Source: Vreelandella venusta
GTDB taxonomy: Bacteria; Pseudomonadota; Gammaproteobacteria; Pseudomonadales; Halomonadaceae
Direction: 5' to 3'
DNA length: 64,000 nucleotides
NCBI RefSeq assembly: GCF_007989605.1
Contig: NZ_BJUL01000007.1
Coordinates: 124,001-188,000, forward strand
Below the pieces are notes generated by a model. The model searched no databases, had not been told where the DNA came from, and saw only the letters and a list, made by a program, of their open reading frames with translations. The position numbers and the translations under genes are program-made. The stretch's first letter is position 1; every line of letters begins with the position of its first letter. Positions 37,281-46,347 of the stretch are shown in pieces.

Positions 37281-37416
37281 TACAGTCATTCCTAAATCGG
37301 TTACAAGCTTTTTCCATGCTCTAACTAGCACGGGATTGAGTAAAAAATAGCACCACCACAAGTTGCAATAATATCCTGGTGGCAATCACTGTGACCTGGC
37401 TGCAGAAAGCGTAATC

Positions 37417-37995
37417 CTAACGATTCCAGCGATATTCCATTTGTCGCGCTGTTTTCTCCGCAAGCTCGGTGCTGCGTAACTTGGCGACCAAGTGTAAGCA
37501 CATATCGATTCCCGCAGAGATGCCACCTGAACTAATGACACCGCCATCGTCTACCCAGCGCACGTCATCCACCACATCAAGCAGCGGAAACTGAGCTTTT
37601 AAATCACCTTGGTCATCCCAGTGAGTAGTTACTCTGCCTTTCAGGCTAGGCTGTGCATTAGCAACTAAGAAGATGCCGGTACACACTGTGGCTACCTGCT
37701 GCACTATGGCTGCTTGATGTGCAATCCAGGCCTTTACCTTTTCGTTTGCCATTTCACCCGTGTGCACACCACCGACAACAATCAATACATCAATGGGCGG
37801 GTGATTATCGATGCTGGCATTTGGCAGCACCTGGTAGCCCGCCCGGGCAGTTACTGGGCCGTCTTTTTCAGCAATTAAAAATACTGAAAACGGCTCGTCT
37901 TCATCACTAACGCGACTGGCCGTGGTAAAAACTTCAAAGGGACCCGAGAAGTCGAGTACTTCTGCTTGGTCATAGATATAGATGCCAATGTTCAT
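37417..37995 (-). CDS. DJ-1/PfpI-family protein
   Basis: This 192-residue protein is a stand-alone DJ-1/PfpI domain (MNIGIYIYDQAEVLDFSGPF) with the nucleophile-elbow cysteine in VATVCTGIFLVA. It lacks the AraC HTH found in the GlxA-type regulator at 32.5 kb. Roles range from isocyanide hydratase to glyoxalase or chaperone; the DFxGPxEV pattern is closest to the isonitrile hydratase/AraC-linked branch. Confidence 0.84.
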   Translation of the reverse strand: MNIGIYIYDQAEVLDFSGPFEVFTTASRVSDEDEPFSVFLIAEKDGPVTARAGYQVLPNASIDNHPPIDVLIVVGGVHTGEMANEKVKAWIAHQAAIVQQVATVCTGIFLVANAQPSLKGRVTTHWDDQGDLKAQFPLLDVVDDVRWVDDGGVISSGGISAGIDMCLHLVAKLRSTELAEKTARQMEYRWNR

Positions 37996-38110
37996 TTGAG
38001 GACGTCCTTAGAATCTAAGCCTGCTATTTGCCAACAGTTAACAATAAAGCCACCACTCCTCGCCATGCGTTACACCGCGCACAGTTCAACACTCATTAAA
38101 TTAGCTGGTG

Positions 38111-38656
38111 TTAAACACTTACTACCAACTTTGGCCACGTTTGAAGCCACCGCTTATTGTATACCCGAGCGTCAAAGTCTGTTCGCTTTGGCCGTTTTGG
38201 ATTTAATGTAATGGTATAGTTAAACAGTGACTTAACGCCAAAAGGAGCCATAATTATTAGCTCTCCGCGATCATCCAACGCAGCGCCTACAGCAGTTTCT
38301 ACTTCTACCCAGAAACTCATAGCATCTTCGGTTGACGTATACGGATAATCGCCATTGCGCGCGTGCATTCTTGCTTGATTCTTTACTGACCAGGGTAAGG
38401 TTGAAACGCCCATTAACCTTCGCTCAATCTCACGATCACGAGAATCACCCACATCGTCCGAGTCGAAGTAAATTAAATCAATGTCGTTCAATCGCGTACT
38501 CGCTACAAAGCCATGCAGCTTGTCCCACACTAAGTTTCTAACGAACCCTGCAGCGAGACACCAACCCGGCAGCTTCTGCGCAGCTGCGGTAGTCAGCGCC
38601 GCCATGCGATCAGGATCACTCATTATCCATTGCTTGATCAGCACTTCATGATCCAT
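38111..38656 (-). CDS. Nucleotidyltransferase-family protein (NTP_transf_6-like)
   Basis: This 181-residue protein has the conserved blocks WCLAAGFVRNLVWDKLHG and NDIDLIYFD, the nucleotidyltransferase acidic motif, plus YNKRWLQTWPKL at the end. It matches the small PF06042-type family, whose substrate is unknown. There is no HEPN-type partner gene, so a MNT/HEPN toxin-antitoxin reading is not supported. Confidence 0.84.
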   Translation of the reverse strand: MDHEVLIKQWIMSDPDRMAALTTAAAQKLPGWCLAAGFVRNLVWDKLHGFVASTRLNDIDLIYFDSDDVGDSRDREIERRLMGVSTLPWSVKNQARMHARNGDYPYTSTEDAMSFWVEVETAVGAALDDRGELIIMAPFGVKSLFNYTITLNPKRPKRTDFDARVYNKRWLQTWPKLVVSV

Positions 38657-38713
38657 CGCAACCCCTTATCATGGCGCTTTATTCTAATTACCGGAAATAA
38701 AACTGTGTATTCA

Positions 38714-39145
38714 TCAGCTTATGCGCTGTAATGCTGCGTGAAGCGACTTTAAGCTATCGGGGCCTTCACCTAACCGAACACTATTGCACGACACTCGCTC
38801 CCATGCCGCCGATGAGTTCACATGTAGATGCACTGCGACGCATGATCCCGTCTCGTCATCGAGCAGTCCAGCGGGGATCCAGACAAGCTCAGTGTCTCTT
38901 AGTTTATTGGGCACTGAGCTGCCACAGGCGGCGCAAAAGTCATTCCGATAGCCCGTTGGCTTCTGAAAAGAGCGAATATTGGCTTGTCCAGAAATCCACT
39001 CGAAGCACTCCTCGCTGACAAACGTAGCGGCATTCGCTGAGGAACCAGTCGTTTTCCGACACAAAGAGCAGTGGCATTGATAAAAATTTGGTAGTTCTCC
39101 TTTAACGCTGAACTTAACCTCTCCGCAGAGACACTCACCTTTCAT
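38714..39145 (-). CDS. GFA/CENP-V domain zinc protein
   Basis: This 143-residue protein has the zinc ligands of the glutathione-dependent formaldehyde-activating-like fold: CLCGEV near residue 5, CHCSLCRK near 24 and FCAACGSS near 71. Most stand-alone GFA proteins have no proven substrate; S-hydroxymethyl-glutathione formation is the textbook activity of the family founder. Confidence 0.87.
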   Translation of the reverse strand: MKGECLCGEVKFSVKGELPNFYQCHCSLCRKTTGSSANAATFVSEECFEWISGQANIRSFQKPTGYRNDFCAACGSSVPNKLRDTELVWIPAGLLDDETGSCVAVHLHVNSSAAWERVSCNSVRLGEGPDSLKSLHAALQRIS

Positions 39146-39197
39146 TCAACACTCCTATAATACTCTGCATCCAGCGGCCCAGACCGACGCCACCGCG

Positions 39198-39623
39198 CTA
39201 GCAATAATATTCCATGACTAACTCTGGGTGGCCAGTTTGTTCATCAACTTGCTCACCTAATGAAATAAATCCCTGCTTTTTATAAAAGTTGATACTGGGA
39301 GTATTTTCCCGGTAAACCGTTAGTTGCAAGCACTCCCTTCGGCTCTTGGCATCATCAAGCATAGCGGCTCCCACACCTCGCCCCTGCAAGCTTGGCGACA
39401 CAAAAACGGCAGCCAGTGTATTTCCGTATAAACTGTAGAAGCCAGCTATCTGGTTCTCAGATTCAAACACAAAAGTTTCCGAGGCAGGGATATAAACATC
39501 ACGCATTTCGGTAACCTTTGACGCCCAAAAATCCGCTTCAACAAAAGCGTGCGCTTTAATCGATGCTGAAAGCCAGATCTCCAGAATCTGGTCAATATCC
39601 GTTTCTCGGTATTTGCGAATCAT
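39198..39623 (-). CDS. GNAT-family N-acetyltransferase
   Basis: This 141-residue enzyme has the acetyl-CoA loop SLQGRGVGAAMLDDAK and the final ENTPSINFYKKQGF. It resembles the YjaB/YafP-type small acetyltransferases. It is similar in layout to the GNAT at 49777-50208. The substrate is unknown. The 217 bp downstream to 39840 hold only dispersed-repeat fragments. Confidence 0.87.
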   Translation of the reverse strand: MIRKYRETDIDQILEIWLSASIKAHAFVEADFWASKVTEMRDVYIPASETFVFESENQIAGFYSLYGNTLAAVFVSPSLQGRGVGAAMLDDAKSRRECLQLTVYRENTPSINFYKKQGFISLGEQVDEQTGHPELVMEYYC

Positions 39624-39840
39624 CTAAACGTTCCTTATTGATGGTCAGATGAGCATACAATAGCTTGTTTTTATTCGCTATTCTTGGGCTATTTATGACT
39701 CATTCCTCCTCCTGCGCTACCCCGCGCTTCGATTTAGCCATTGATTGAATTAGCCAGTGTTTTATTGCGTGGTAAGCGTAACTCATCCGCAAGGGCGTTC
39801 TGTCGCAATAACACCTGCTGCACCCCCAAGTTAACAATCT

Positions 39841-40401
39841 TTATGCCGCAAACTTCTTGCTGACTTGCGCCACCCGCTGTCCTAAATAACGTGCGGCTAG
39901 TAAGTCTGTTTCATCTAGCACGCCGTCTGTTGAATGAGCAATAAGCCCAGATTGTGCTCCCAGCCGGTTACGCATACCTGGATCGTAGTTGCCTGGGATA
40001 TCCAGACCTACCCATAGCATGCCATGCTGGTTCGCAAACACTTGCATGTACTGAAGGGTATTCAACTGATCACCGCTTAAGTTAGCCCCAATAGTAAAAC
40101 CAGCGGCAATCTTGTTTGCCCATAACTGTTTGGTCCAGAGTTCACTCGTGGCGTCACTAAAGGCTTTAAACTGGGCTGACACGCAGCCCATATAAGTCGG
40201 AGAGCCAAAGACTAAGGCATCGGCCTTTCCTAATTGCTGCAGCAGCTCGGTGTTACAAAAACGCCCTTCTACGATATCTGCGCCAACGATTTCTATTTGA
40301 ATAGCATTAACTTCAGGCTGGGCTGCCGCTCCAACAGCGACAGCCTGGGCTAGTTGCTTAGTACTGCCCAAAGCAGAATGAAATACAACGGCAACCTTCA
40401 T
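39841..40401 (-). CDS. Flavodoxin/NAD(P)H-dependent oxidoreductase (WrbA-like)
   Basis: This 186-residue flavoprotein has the FMN phosphate loop at HSALGSTKQLAQAV and the FGSPTYMGCVSAQFKAF motif of flavodoxin-like quinone reductases. The ATG overlaps the stop of the VOC gene (TGATG), so the two are translationally coupled. A SoxR box lies before the VOC gene, so both should be induced by redox-cycling compounds, which suits a quinone reductase. Confidence 0.87.
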   Translation of the reverse strand: MKVAVVFHSALGSTKQLAQAVAVGAAAQPEVNAIQIEIVGADIVEGRFCNTELLQQLGKADALVFGSPTYMGCVSAQFKAFSDATSELWTKQLWANKIAAGFTIGANLSGDQLNTLQYMQVFANQHGMLWVGLDIPGNYDPGMRNRLGAQSGLIAHSTDGVLDETDLLAARYLGQRVAQVSKKFAA

Positions 40402-40859
40402 CACACGCCCCCGTTCTGTTGCCGCTCCACTGATTGCTGAGCATCGCGGTTTAGATTACGCTCGGCAGGGATATCGCTTAGGTACTCGACAAACTCCACT
40501 TCAAAACCAGCCGGATCGACAAAATAGACATTTTTTCGAAACGGCTCTATAGCGCCATGTTTGGCGATGGCGTAGCCCTCTTTATTGAGCCTAGCGACAA
40601 CGGCATCAAGGTTATCGACCACATATGCAAAATGAGCCAGCCCAACGTAGTGACCTTTCAAATCGCGGTTCTCCCCTTCGCCGTGATCGCTTAACGCCAA
40701 GTAATTTTCATCGTCACCAAAGTGCACCCATTTACGCGGTTTGCCATACCATTCGCCATGACCTTCGTCCCGCACCCGCCAATGTGGAAAAACTGCCCGG
40801 TAAAAATCCAGCATGGCATCCATATCAGTAACCACCAGATTAACGTGCTCTAAGTACAT
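40401..40859 (-). CDS. VOC-family (glyoxalase-like) protein
   Basis: This 152-residue protein has two beta-alpha-beta-beta-beta units (MYLEHVNLVVTDMDAMLDFY and GLAHFAYVVDNLDAVVARL) with metal-ligand-type His and Glu residues (HVNLV, HFAYV, FEVEFVEYL). It could be a dioxygenase, a glyoxalase or a resistance protein. It is the first gene downstream of the SoxR-type promoter, with GGAG before its ATG, and is coupled to the flavodoxin gene. Confidence 0.85.
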   Translation of the reverse strand: MYLEHVNLVVTDMDAMLDFYRAVFPHWRVRDEGHGEWYGKPRKWVHFGDDENYLALSDHGEGENRDLKGHYVGLAHFAYVVDNLDAVVARLNKEGYAIAKHGAIEPFRKNVYFVDPAGFEVEFVEYLSDIPAERNLNRDAQQSVERQQNGGV

Positions 40860-40897
40860 ACGAGACTCCTTGCGCTATGTGAGATGCAAGGGTAAAA

Positions 40898-40915
40898 CCT
40901 CAACCTAAGTTGAGG
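40898..40915 (-). promoter_or_regulatory. SoxR box with SoxR-type promoter spacing
   Basis: CCTCAACCTAAGTTGAGG is an 18-bp near-perfect palindrome; E. coli soxS has CCTCAAGTTAACTTGAGG. On the minus strand TTTACC and TACCCT flank it at a 19-bp spacer, the overlong spacing that SoxR untwists. It lies 39 bp upstream of the VOC start and 46 bp from soxR. Confidence 0.85.
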
Positions 40916-40960
40916 TAAAGTGGTTTGTGGAAAAAAAATGGCAAAAATATGAGGTGAGTG

Positions 40961-41443
40961 ATGGCAGAAGCAATTTGGAGTGTTGGTAAGGTTGCCAAGC
41001 GCTGCGGCATTAAAGTAAGCACTCTGCACTTTTACGAGCAGCAAGGGCTGATCCACAGCTGGCGTAATGCAGGCAATCAGCGGCGTTATAAACCAGAAGT
41101 GCTAAGGCGAATTTCGGTGATAAAAGCAGCGCAGAGAGTTGGCGTCAGTCTGGAGGAAATAAAGCAGGCTTTTGAATCATTACCGAATAACCGCACGCCA
41201 ACGGTTGAAGACTGGCAGCAGCTTTCAAAAAACTGGCAGCAGATGCTGGATGGACGAATTGCTTACCTGCAAAAACTGCGCGATAACCTAGCGGGGTGTA
41301 TCGGCTGTGGCTGCCTCAGCATGACTAGCTGCCCGCTCTATAACCCCGACGACAAACTGGCTAACTCAGGTAGCGGCCCTGTGCTGCTCGATCAGGCAGA
41401 GCAGAATGCCAGAACCCAGCAAGAGCCAAACGCTGGTTCATAG
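40961..41443 (+). CDS. soxR: Redox-sensitive MerR-family activator SoxR
   Basis: This 160-residue regulator has an N-terminal MerR HTH (WSVGKVAKRCGIKVSTLHFY), a dimerisation helix and the [2Fe-2S] cluster Cys113-x2-Cys116-x-Cys118-x5-Cys124 (CIGCGCLSMTSC). The cluster senses redox-cycling drugs or superoxide. The ATG at 40961 has GAGG upstream; an in-frame GTG directly precedes it. No soxS is visible; the divergent VOC-flavodoxin operon is the direct target. Confidence 0.95.
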   Translation: MAEAIWSVGKVAKRCGIKVSTLHFYEQQGLIHSWRNAGNQRRYKPEVLRRISVIKAAQRVGVSLEEIKQAFESLPNNRTPTVEDWQQLSKNWQQMLDGRIAYLQKLRDNLAGCIGCGCLSMTSCPLYNPDDKLANSGSGPVLLDQAEQNARTQQEPNAGS

Positions 41444-41444
41444 C

Positions 41445-41482
41445 CCTTAAAATAGTTCTTAAAATAGCTCTTAAAGTAACCC
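41445..41482. repeat. 12-bp short tandem repeat after soxR
   Basis: Three degenerate copies of CTTAAAATAGYT follow the soxR stop codon, between soxR and a convergent gene. Confidence 0.55.
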
Positions 41483-41502
41483 TCAATAGCAGCTCTTACG
41501 TC

Positions 41503-41910
41503 TTAATCTACACCAATGAACCACTTGGGTTTGATACGCCCAAAGTCTCGACGGATATTGGTTTTCAAGGCTTTCTTGGAATCCAGAACGACAGTATCCC
41601 GTTCAGTTCTAACAAACACCACCCAGTGCCAGAAAGGCCGGCCCTGCTCCGTGCGCCACTTGATCGCCAACAACGCCTTATCTGGAAGCGTCGCCCAAGC
41701 CTCGAATGGCGTCTCTGTTGGCGCAGCCGTGATACCCAAAGTACACAACAACTTACGGACATACTCGGTATCTGACCAAAGCGCGGTGTCTTCGGCATAA
41801 ATACCCAAAGCATTGGCTGTCGCTTTGGCCTGCGCATAAGTAATGCCCGCAAGCGCGGCGCATGCAGCAATCCCACAGCCGGATATTTCTTCTTGAATAA
41901 CAGGGTTCAT
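41503..41910 (-). CDS. C39-peptidase-like protein
   Basis: This 135-residue protein resembles the stand-alone C39-like domain: IQEEISGCGIAACAALAGITY holds the Gln/Cys pair and WHWVVFVRTE the His, followed by VLDSK with an Asp. No transporter or leader-peptide gene is nearby. The catalytic residues appear present, so it may be a small papain-like hydrolase; the substrate is unknown. Confidence 0.78.
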   Translation of the reverse strand: MNPVIQEEISGCGIAACAALAGITYAQAKATANALGIYAEDTALWSDTEYVRKLLCTLGITAAPTETPFEAWATLPDKALLAIKWRTEQGRPFWHWVVFVRTERDTVVLDSKKALKTNIRRDFGRIKPKWFIGVD

Positions 41911-42077
41911 TGAGTCTTCCAGTTAGTAAAGAACTATATGAAATGGTACGAGAGAAGATTAGCGGGTAATCGCTACCCCCGAACTGCCGAGCATGCACGT
42001 CACAGCCATTAAGATTATAATCACTGGCTAAGCCAGACCCATCCTACTATCGAACTCTAAGCCTCGGGCGTATTACT

Positions 42078-43022
42078 GTGAGCATCCCCCATCGAAGTGA
42101 AAAAAGCCAAGCTAGACCTGTTCGCAAAGGCCTACACCCGAGAAATCAACATAACCAAGGCTATGACTTCCCGGCTCTCGTAACAAGCCATCCAGCGCTA
42201 GCCTCCCATGTAAAACCGAACGTGCATGGCGACCTTTCCATCGATTTCGCAGATCCATTGGCAGTCAAAACTCTCAACGCTGCGTTATTAAACCGGCACT
42301 ACAATATTGTCGACTGGGATATTCCAGAGGGCGCGCTTTGCCCGCCAATCCCAGGCAGAGCTGACTATATCCATTACATGGCTGACTTGCTGGAAGTTGG
42401 GCCTGGGCTAGAACAGCGCAGTATTAAGCTGCTCGATATCGGCACGGGAGCAAATGGAATCTACCCAATACTAGCCTGCCAAATTTACCGCTGGCAGTGT
42501 GTTGGCAGCGACATTAACCCTCAATCGCTTGAAAACGTAGCCACGATTATTGCCAACAACCCCACACTCAAAGAACGCTTCACGCTGCGCACACAGCACG
42601 ATAAAAATCACATTTTTGAGGGGATCATTCAAGCTGGGGAATTCTTTGACGTCAGCGTATGCAACCCACCTTTCCATGCCTCGCTTGATGAAGCTCTTAA
42701 AGGTAGCCGGCTTAAACTCAATAACCTCGCTCGTAGTCGCGGTGAGCAAAAGGTAAAAACCAAATCCCCCACTTTGAATTTTGGCGGGTTGGAAGCTGAG
42801 CTTTGGTGTAAGGGGGGCGAACAGCTGTTTCTTAAAAAGCTCATAAGAGAAAGCAAGGTGTATTCAACGCAATGCCGCTGGTTTACTAGCCTGATTTCAA
42901 AAGCTGACCATGTTAAGCCTGCCAAGAAGTTGATTAGTAAGCTCGGTGCCGTTGATATACGAGAAATAGAGATGAAGCAGGGAAATAAGGTTACGAGAGT
43001 ATTAGCCTGGACATTCATCTGA
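42078..43022 (+). CDS. rlmF: 23S rRNA (adenine(1618)-N6)-methyltransferase RlmF
   Basis: This 314-residue methyltransferase has GLHPRNQHNQGYDFPAL near the N-terminus, SAM motif LLDIGTGANGIYP and the catalytic NPPF tetrad in VCNPPFHAS. This is the RlmF pattern; the enzyme methylates A1618 of 23S rRNA. The start is a GTG with a weak ribosome-binding site, chosen for family length. Confidence 0.93.
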   Translation: MSIPHRSEKSQARPVRKGLHPRNQHNQGYDFPALVTSHPALASHVKPNVHGDLSIDFADPLAVKTLNAALLNRHYNIVDWDIPEGALCPPIPGRADYIHYMADLLEVGPGLEQRSIKLLDIGTGANGIYPILACQIYRWQCVGSDINPQSLENVATIIANNPTLKERFTLRTQHDKNHIFEGIIQAGEFFDVSVCNPPFHASLDEALKGSRLKLNNLARSRGEQKVKTKSPTLNFGGLEAELWCKGGEQLFLKKLIRESKVYSTQCRWFTSLISKADHVKPAKKLISKLGAVDIREIEMKQGNKVTRVLAWTFI

Positions 43023-43056
43023 GCCGCCATCGCCGTGCTTCCTCAGGCCTATGCTA

Positions 43057-43386
43057 CTAATCAACGACAAACAATTTAGCTCCTTGCTTTGTCGATGAGC
43101 GATGCAGTTCGGCATTATCGGCAACCTGGTAGCTCGATCCAGGCGTGAGAACAAAGCAGCGTCCATCGTCGAGTTCAGTATGAAGTTCACCTTCAAGGCA
43201 GAGCAATATGTGGCCTTTAGCACACCAATGATCCGCCAGATAACCAGGGCTATATTCAACCATACGCACCCGAATATCCCCAAAATTTTGGGTCTTCCAA
43301 TAAGCAACGCCACTTTCTCCGGAATGCTCCGTCGGCTTAACTTCAGACCAATCTGTGACCCCAAAAGGTAAATCTGTAATGTTCAA
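43057..43386 (-). CDS. DHCW-motif cupin protein
   Basis: This 109-residue cupin (VRMVEYSPGYLADHWCAKGH then ILLCLEGELHTELDDG) carries the DHWC variant of the metal-binding motif and a second SSYQVADNAELHRS motif. Small cupins of this kind have no assigned reaction. It stands alone between rlmF and a hydrolase gene. Confidence 0.85.
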   Translation of the reverse strand: MNITDLPFGVTDWSEVKPTEHSGESGVAYWKTQNFGDIRVRMVEYSPGYLADHWCAKGHILLCLEGELHTELDDGRCFVLTPGSSYQVADNAELHRSSTKQGAKLFVVD

Positions 43387-43609
43387 ACGGCATCTCCATA
43401 AGTAGATAACAGCAATTATTCCAGCGTGGGCCTAGTTTGGTATCGAACTAAAGCAAAGCGGCTCTCTGCGATTAACTCAGATCACCGCTCTATCAGCCAA
43501 GGAATTTTTCTTAGCCAATCCTTCGGTGCCTCACTATTGATGAACTTTGTCAGCTCCGGCTATAGATACACATTTGTGATTTCCAATTTTATGCATTGCC
43601 TACGAATCA

Positions 43610-44623
43610 TCAGTCGCGCCAGCGGTCAGATGTATTGATCAGCCATCCACGTATGGACTCAGCGACGTCTTGGGTCATGGGTCGGCCATCTTGGTCAGAT
43701 AAACCATGATCCATCTCGGGGTAGGCCATCAGCTCGATATTGAATTTACCTAAGTCGTGAAGATTTTCGACTAACTCAGCGACTGCCTCAGGTGAAACAG
43801 ACTCATCGCTCCCGCCCTGCACAATTAAGGCGGGTATCTCTACACGGCTCAAAACAGATTCTTGATCAATCGAAAGCATGCTTCGCCACCATGCGTATCC
43901 ATGGTTACTGACGTCTATATCCAACCTTTCGTTGCTGCTTAGAATATGCTCTGCAAAGCCGTTGAACCCCTCTATTGCGGATGCCACCGCGCTTTCTGGC
44001 TCGGTCAACTTAATGTTATGGTTCACATCATCAATAAACCATCGACCGCCCCCATTAATCATAATGACCGCGTCTGCCGTGTCGTACTCGGCTGCATACA
44101 AAGCGGCAACCACGGCTCCTTCGCTTCCTCCCAGAGCAATGACATTCTTGTAGCTGCCATCGCTTACCATGTCAGATACTACCGTATTGGCATCCTGAAC
44201 TCGTTGCTCTGGCCTATCGTTCTCTAGGTAATAAGCGGGACAATCGGGTCTCTCTGCATTTGTATCGCGAGGCAAATCAGATGTGATTCCCGGCTTTTCA
44301 ATCAGCAATAAATCCGCCGATGGCCAAGCAGAGTGAGACAGCTCTCTGATAAGATTGTTATGCTTGACACTATTACAGTCAGACCCTTGGAAAGATACTA
44401 GAAGCGTATCTGATGAAAGGTTATCGGATGCAACTTCTAGGTAATAGTCAATGACGCTGCCATCCGCTCTTCTGAGTGATGAGACAGCATCGTTTTCATT
44501 TGCCACAGCACTTGTAAGCCCGAAGAAGAAACAACCTACAACACATGTAGCCGTAAAATACTTCTTTCTTTTTGCTAATACCCGATGCATCCGCTGGTTA
44601 TGTATTTTTACAAGATTGACCAT
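43610..44623 (-). CDS. Exported alpha/beta hydrolase
   Basis: This 337-residue protein starts with a signal sequence (YFTATCVVGCFFFGLTSAVA, cleaved before NEND). The hydrolase domain has the nucleophile elbow GGSEGAVV, an acid in GGSDESVSPE and a final His in PEMDHGLSD. It is probably periplasmic. The start could also be the ATG at 44590, 18 bp after the upstream stop; the chosen one overlaps that stop by 16 bp. Confidence 0.78.
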   Translation of the reverse strand: MVNLVKIHNQRMHRVLAKRKKYFTATCVVGCFFFGLTSAVANENDAVSSLRRADGSVIDYYLEVASDNLSSDTLLVSFQGSDCNSVKHNNLIRELSHSAWPSADLLLIEKPGITSDLPRDTNAERPDCPAYYLENDRPEQRVQDANTVVSDMVSDGSYKNVIALGGSEGAVVAALYAAEYDTADAVIMINGGGRWFIDDVNHNIKLTEPESAVASAIEGFNGFAEHILSSNERLDIDVSNHGYAWWRSMLSIDQESVLSRVEIPALIVQGGSDESVSPEAVAELVENLHDLGKFNIELMAYPEMDHGLSDQDGRPMTQDVAESIRGWLINTSDRWRD

Positions 44624-45060
44624 TTCAAAACCACGCCAACTAAGTGAATTGAACCAAAAACTAAGCAAATAACCGAGCTCCATAGCCAAAAAGCGGTGCT
44701 ATTTTGCTTTATCTGAGGATGATTAGTGATAAATGGAGCAATTAAGCCGCCTAAGCCTCGAAGTAAATAAATAGTTGTTATTGCGCACAAGGTTAATTTT
44801 AAAAAAGGCATGCTAGGTAACAGTCCCGCGCCAGACCATGCATAACAGCCCCAAATAATTAAAACTGAGGCAATCCCAAGTGTTATCACTGTTGGCCGCA
44901 AAGAGCGCTTCTCAGCCATTAGTGCCATTGCTTCCCCTGCACCAAAAAAACGATACCAGCCTGGGCCACCAATGACGACACCGACATGCAGCGCCGCTGC
45001 TAAAAAGCTCAATGAGCCAGCAACGATTAATAGTTCAAAACTCACAAAATATGTCTCCAT
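44608..45060 (-). CDS. Small integral membrane protein, unknown
   Basis: This 150-residue protein has four hydrophobic helices (FELLIVAGSLSFLAAALHV, VITLGIASVLIIWGCYAW, FLKLTLCAITTIYLLRGL, FWLWSSVICLVFGSIHLVGV). I do not recognise a named family. It overlaps the exported hydrolase gene and is probably co-transcribed with it. Confidence 0.7.
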   Translation of the reverse strand: METYFVSFELLIVAGSLSFLAAALHVGVVIGGPGWYRFFGAGEAMALMAEKRSLRPTVITLGIASVLIIWGCYAWSGAGLLPSMPFLKLTLCAITTIYLLRGLGGLIAPFITNHPQIKQNSTAFWLWSSVICLVFGSIHLVGVVLKWSIL

Positions 45061-45453
45061 TGTTCATGACTACTGCCTTTACACCCTAGCCCCATGTTCC
45101 GTTAGACTCTGCACTGCACATACTTTCTCTAAGCTGAACAACGCGCGACACTGCCTCCCAAGCCAGTTCTTATCGACCATTGGCAATACAGTTTATGGTA
45201 AATTTTGCGCACATTTCCAGAATAATTAGTTTTTAATTCTATTTCCTCGCTGCGCACTCGATCTTGTCTATACACTCGATATGAGTTGACTCATAACACT
45301 GCACTGCTAACCCTCATCGGCTTTTCTAGCTTAGCCAGAGAACAGCGCAAGAATTCCCTACAGTTGTCTCTAGCCAAGCTAACCCCTTCATAGTACGAAT
45401 TAAAACCTAAACTGATAAGTGCCACTACGAGTCGACGTCGCGGTTGACCCAAA

Positions 45454-45490
45454 CAACTATTAGTAAGTTAAGAGTCTTACTTAATAATTG
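45454..45490. promoter_or_regulatory. Imperfect inverted repeat in an AT-rich gene-free stretch
   Basis: The region 45061-45606 has no gene apart from the small ORF at 45558. Within it CAACTATTAGTAAG and CTTACTTAATAATTG form 13-14 bp arms with one gap and one mismatch around an 8-nt centre, close upstream of the methyltransferase operon. It could be an operator or attenuator. Confidence 0.4.
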
Positions 45491-45557
45491 TTAGTCAATC
45501 GAATTAAAAAATTACAATACGCAAAGAAAAAAAACATCAAATTTTAAGGTTGTTGCT

Positions 45558-45602
45558 ATGTTAAATAAAGTGAACCTTCAGGTGTCCATGCGTAGGGAGT
45601 AG
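45558..45602 (+). CDS. 14-codon ORF before the methyltransferase operon (leader or precursor peptide?)
   Basis: ATG to TAG encodes MLNKVNLQVSMRRE. AAGG lies eight bases upstream. The stop is 4 bp before the next ATG, and the AGGGAG ribosome-binding site of that gene sits inside its last codons. This geometry would couple the two. It may be a leader peptide or a very short modified-peptide precursor, or simply chance; no homology evidence is available. Confidence 0.3.
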   Translation: MLNKVNLQVSMRRE

Positions 45603-45606
45603 ATAA

Positions 45607-46347
45607 ATGTCACAACAATTTGACGAGCTTGCCGCCTTATATGAAAAAATGGCCGAGTGGCCATTTCGAAAGTACTGCGAGATACCCTCCACTATTGAAG
45701 CTCTAGGAGATATTAGCGGGCTCTCTATTCTTGATTTCGGCTGTGGTAGTGGCTTCTATACTCGGCTGTTAAAAAAGCATGGCGCCAAGGAAGTCGTCGG
45801 CTACGATATATCTTCAGGGATGATAAGTTACGCGCGTCGTCGCGAAGAGAAAGAGCAACATGGCATCTCATATCTTGATAATAAAGACAGTATCCCAGAG
45901 AATCATTTTGATATTGTTCTTTCTGTATATACTTTACCCTACGCGAAAAACCTAGCGGGCCTTATGGAATTGTGCGGTGATATGGTGCGCCCCATAATAC
46001 CAGGCGGTCGTCTCGTAACACTTCCTCTTCACCCTGACTACGCGCTACAAACATCTTACTATCGCCCCTACGGTTTCGACCTCATTAGCAGCACTACTAC
46101 TCCTAGAACTAACGAAACACCGCTGAAACTTCACTTGTGCCAGCCCCCCTATGATGACTTTGTAACGGCTTACTACTGGTCGAGTGAGGCATTAACTAAC
46201 GCCTTGGAACACGCCGGGGTGAAAAATATTGAATGGCAAAACTTTCATGTAACCGATGAGGGCAACGAAGTTCACAAGAGTAGTTTTTGGGAGGCTTATC
46301 AAACATGCCCACACTCAATCATTCTCTCAGGACGCAAAGGAGTGTGA
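45607..46347 (+). CDS. Class I SAM-dependent methyltransferase (first gene of unknown operon)
   Basis: This 246-residue enzyme has motif I SILDFGCGSGFYTRLL, the acidic GYDISSGM and motif IV FDIVLSVYTL. It is of the UbiE/Methyltransf-25 type that methylates small molecules. AGGGAG precedes the ATG. It heads a tight four-gene operon with a FemAB/BioF2-like GNAT, a small barrel protein and a PNPOx-like flavoprotein. Confidence 0.85.
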   Translation: MSQQFDELAALYEKMAEWPFRKYCEIPSTIEALGDISGLSILDFGCGSGFYTRLLKKHGAKEVVGYDISSGMISYARRREEKEQHGISYLDNKDSIPENHFDIVLSVYTLPYAKNLAGLMELCGDMVRPIIPGGRLVTLPLHPDYALQTSYYRPYGFDLISSTTTPRTNETPLKLHLCQPPYDDFVTAYYWSSEALTNALEHAGVKNIEWQNFHVTDEGNEVHKSSFWEAYQTCPHSIILSGRKGV

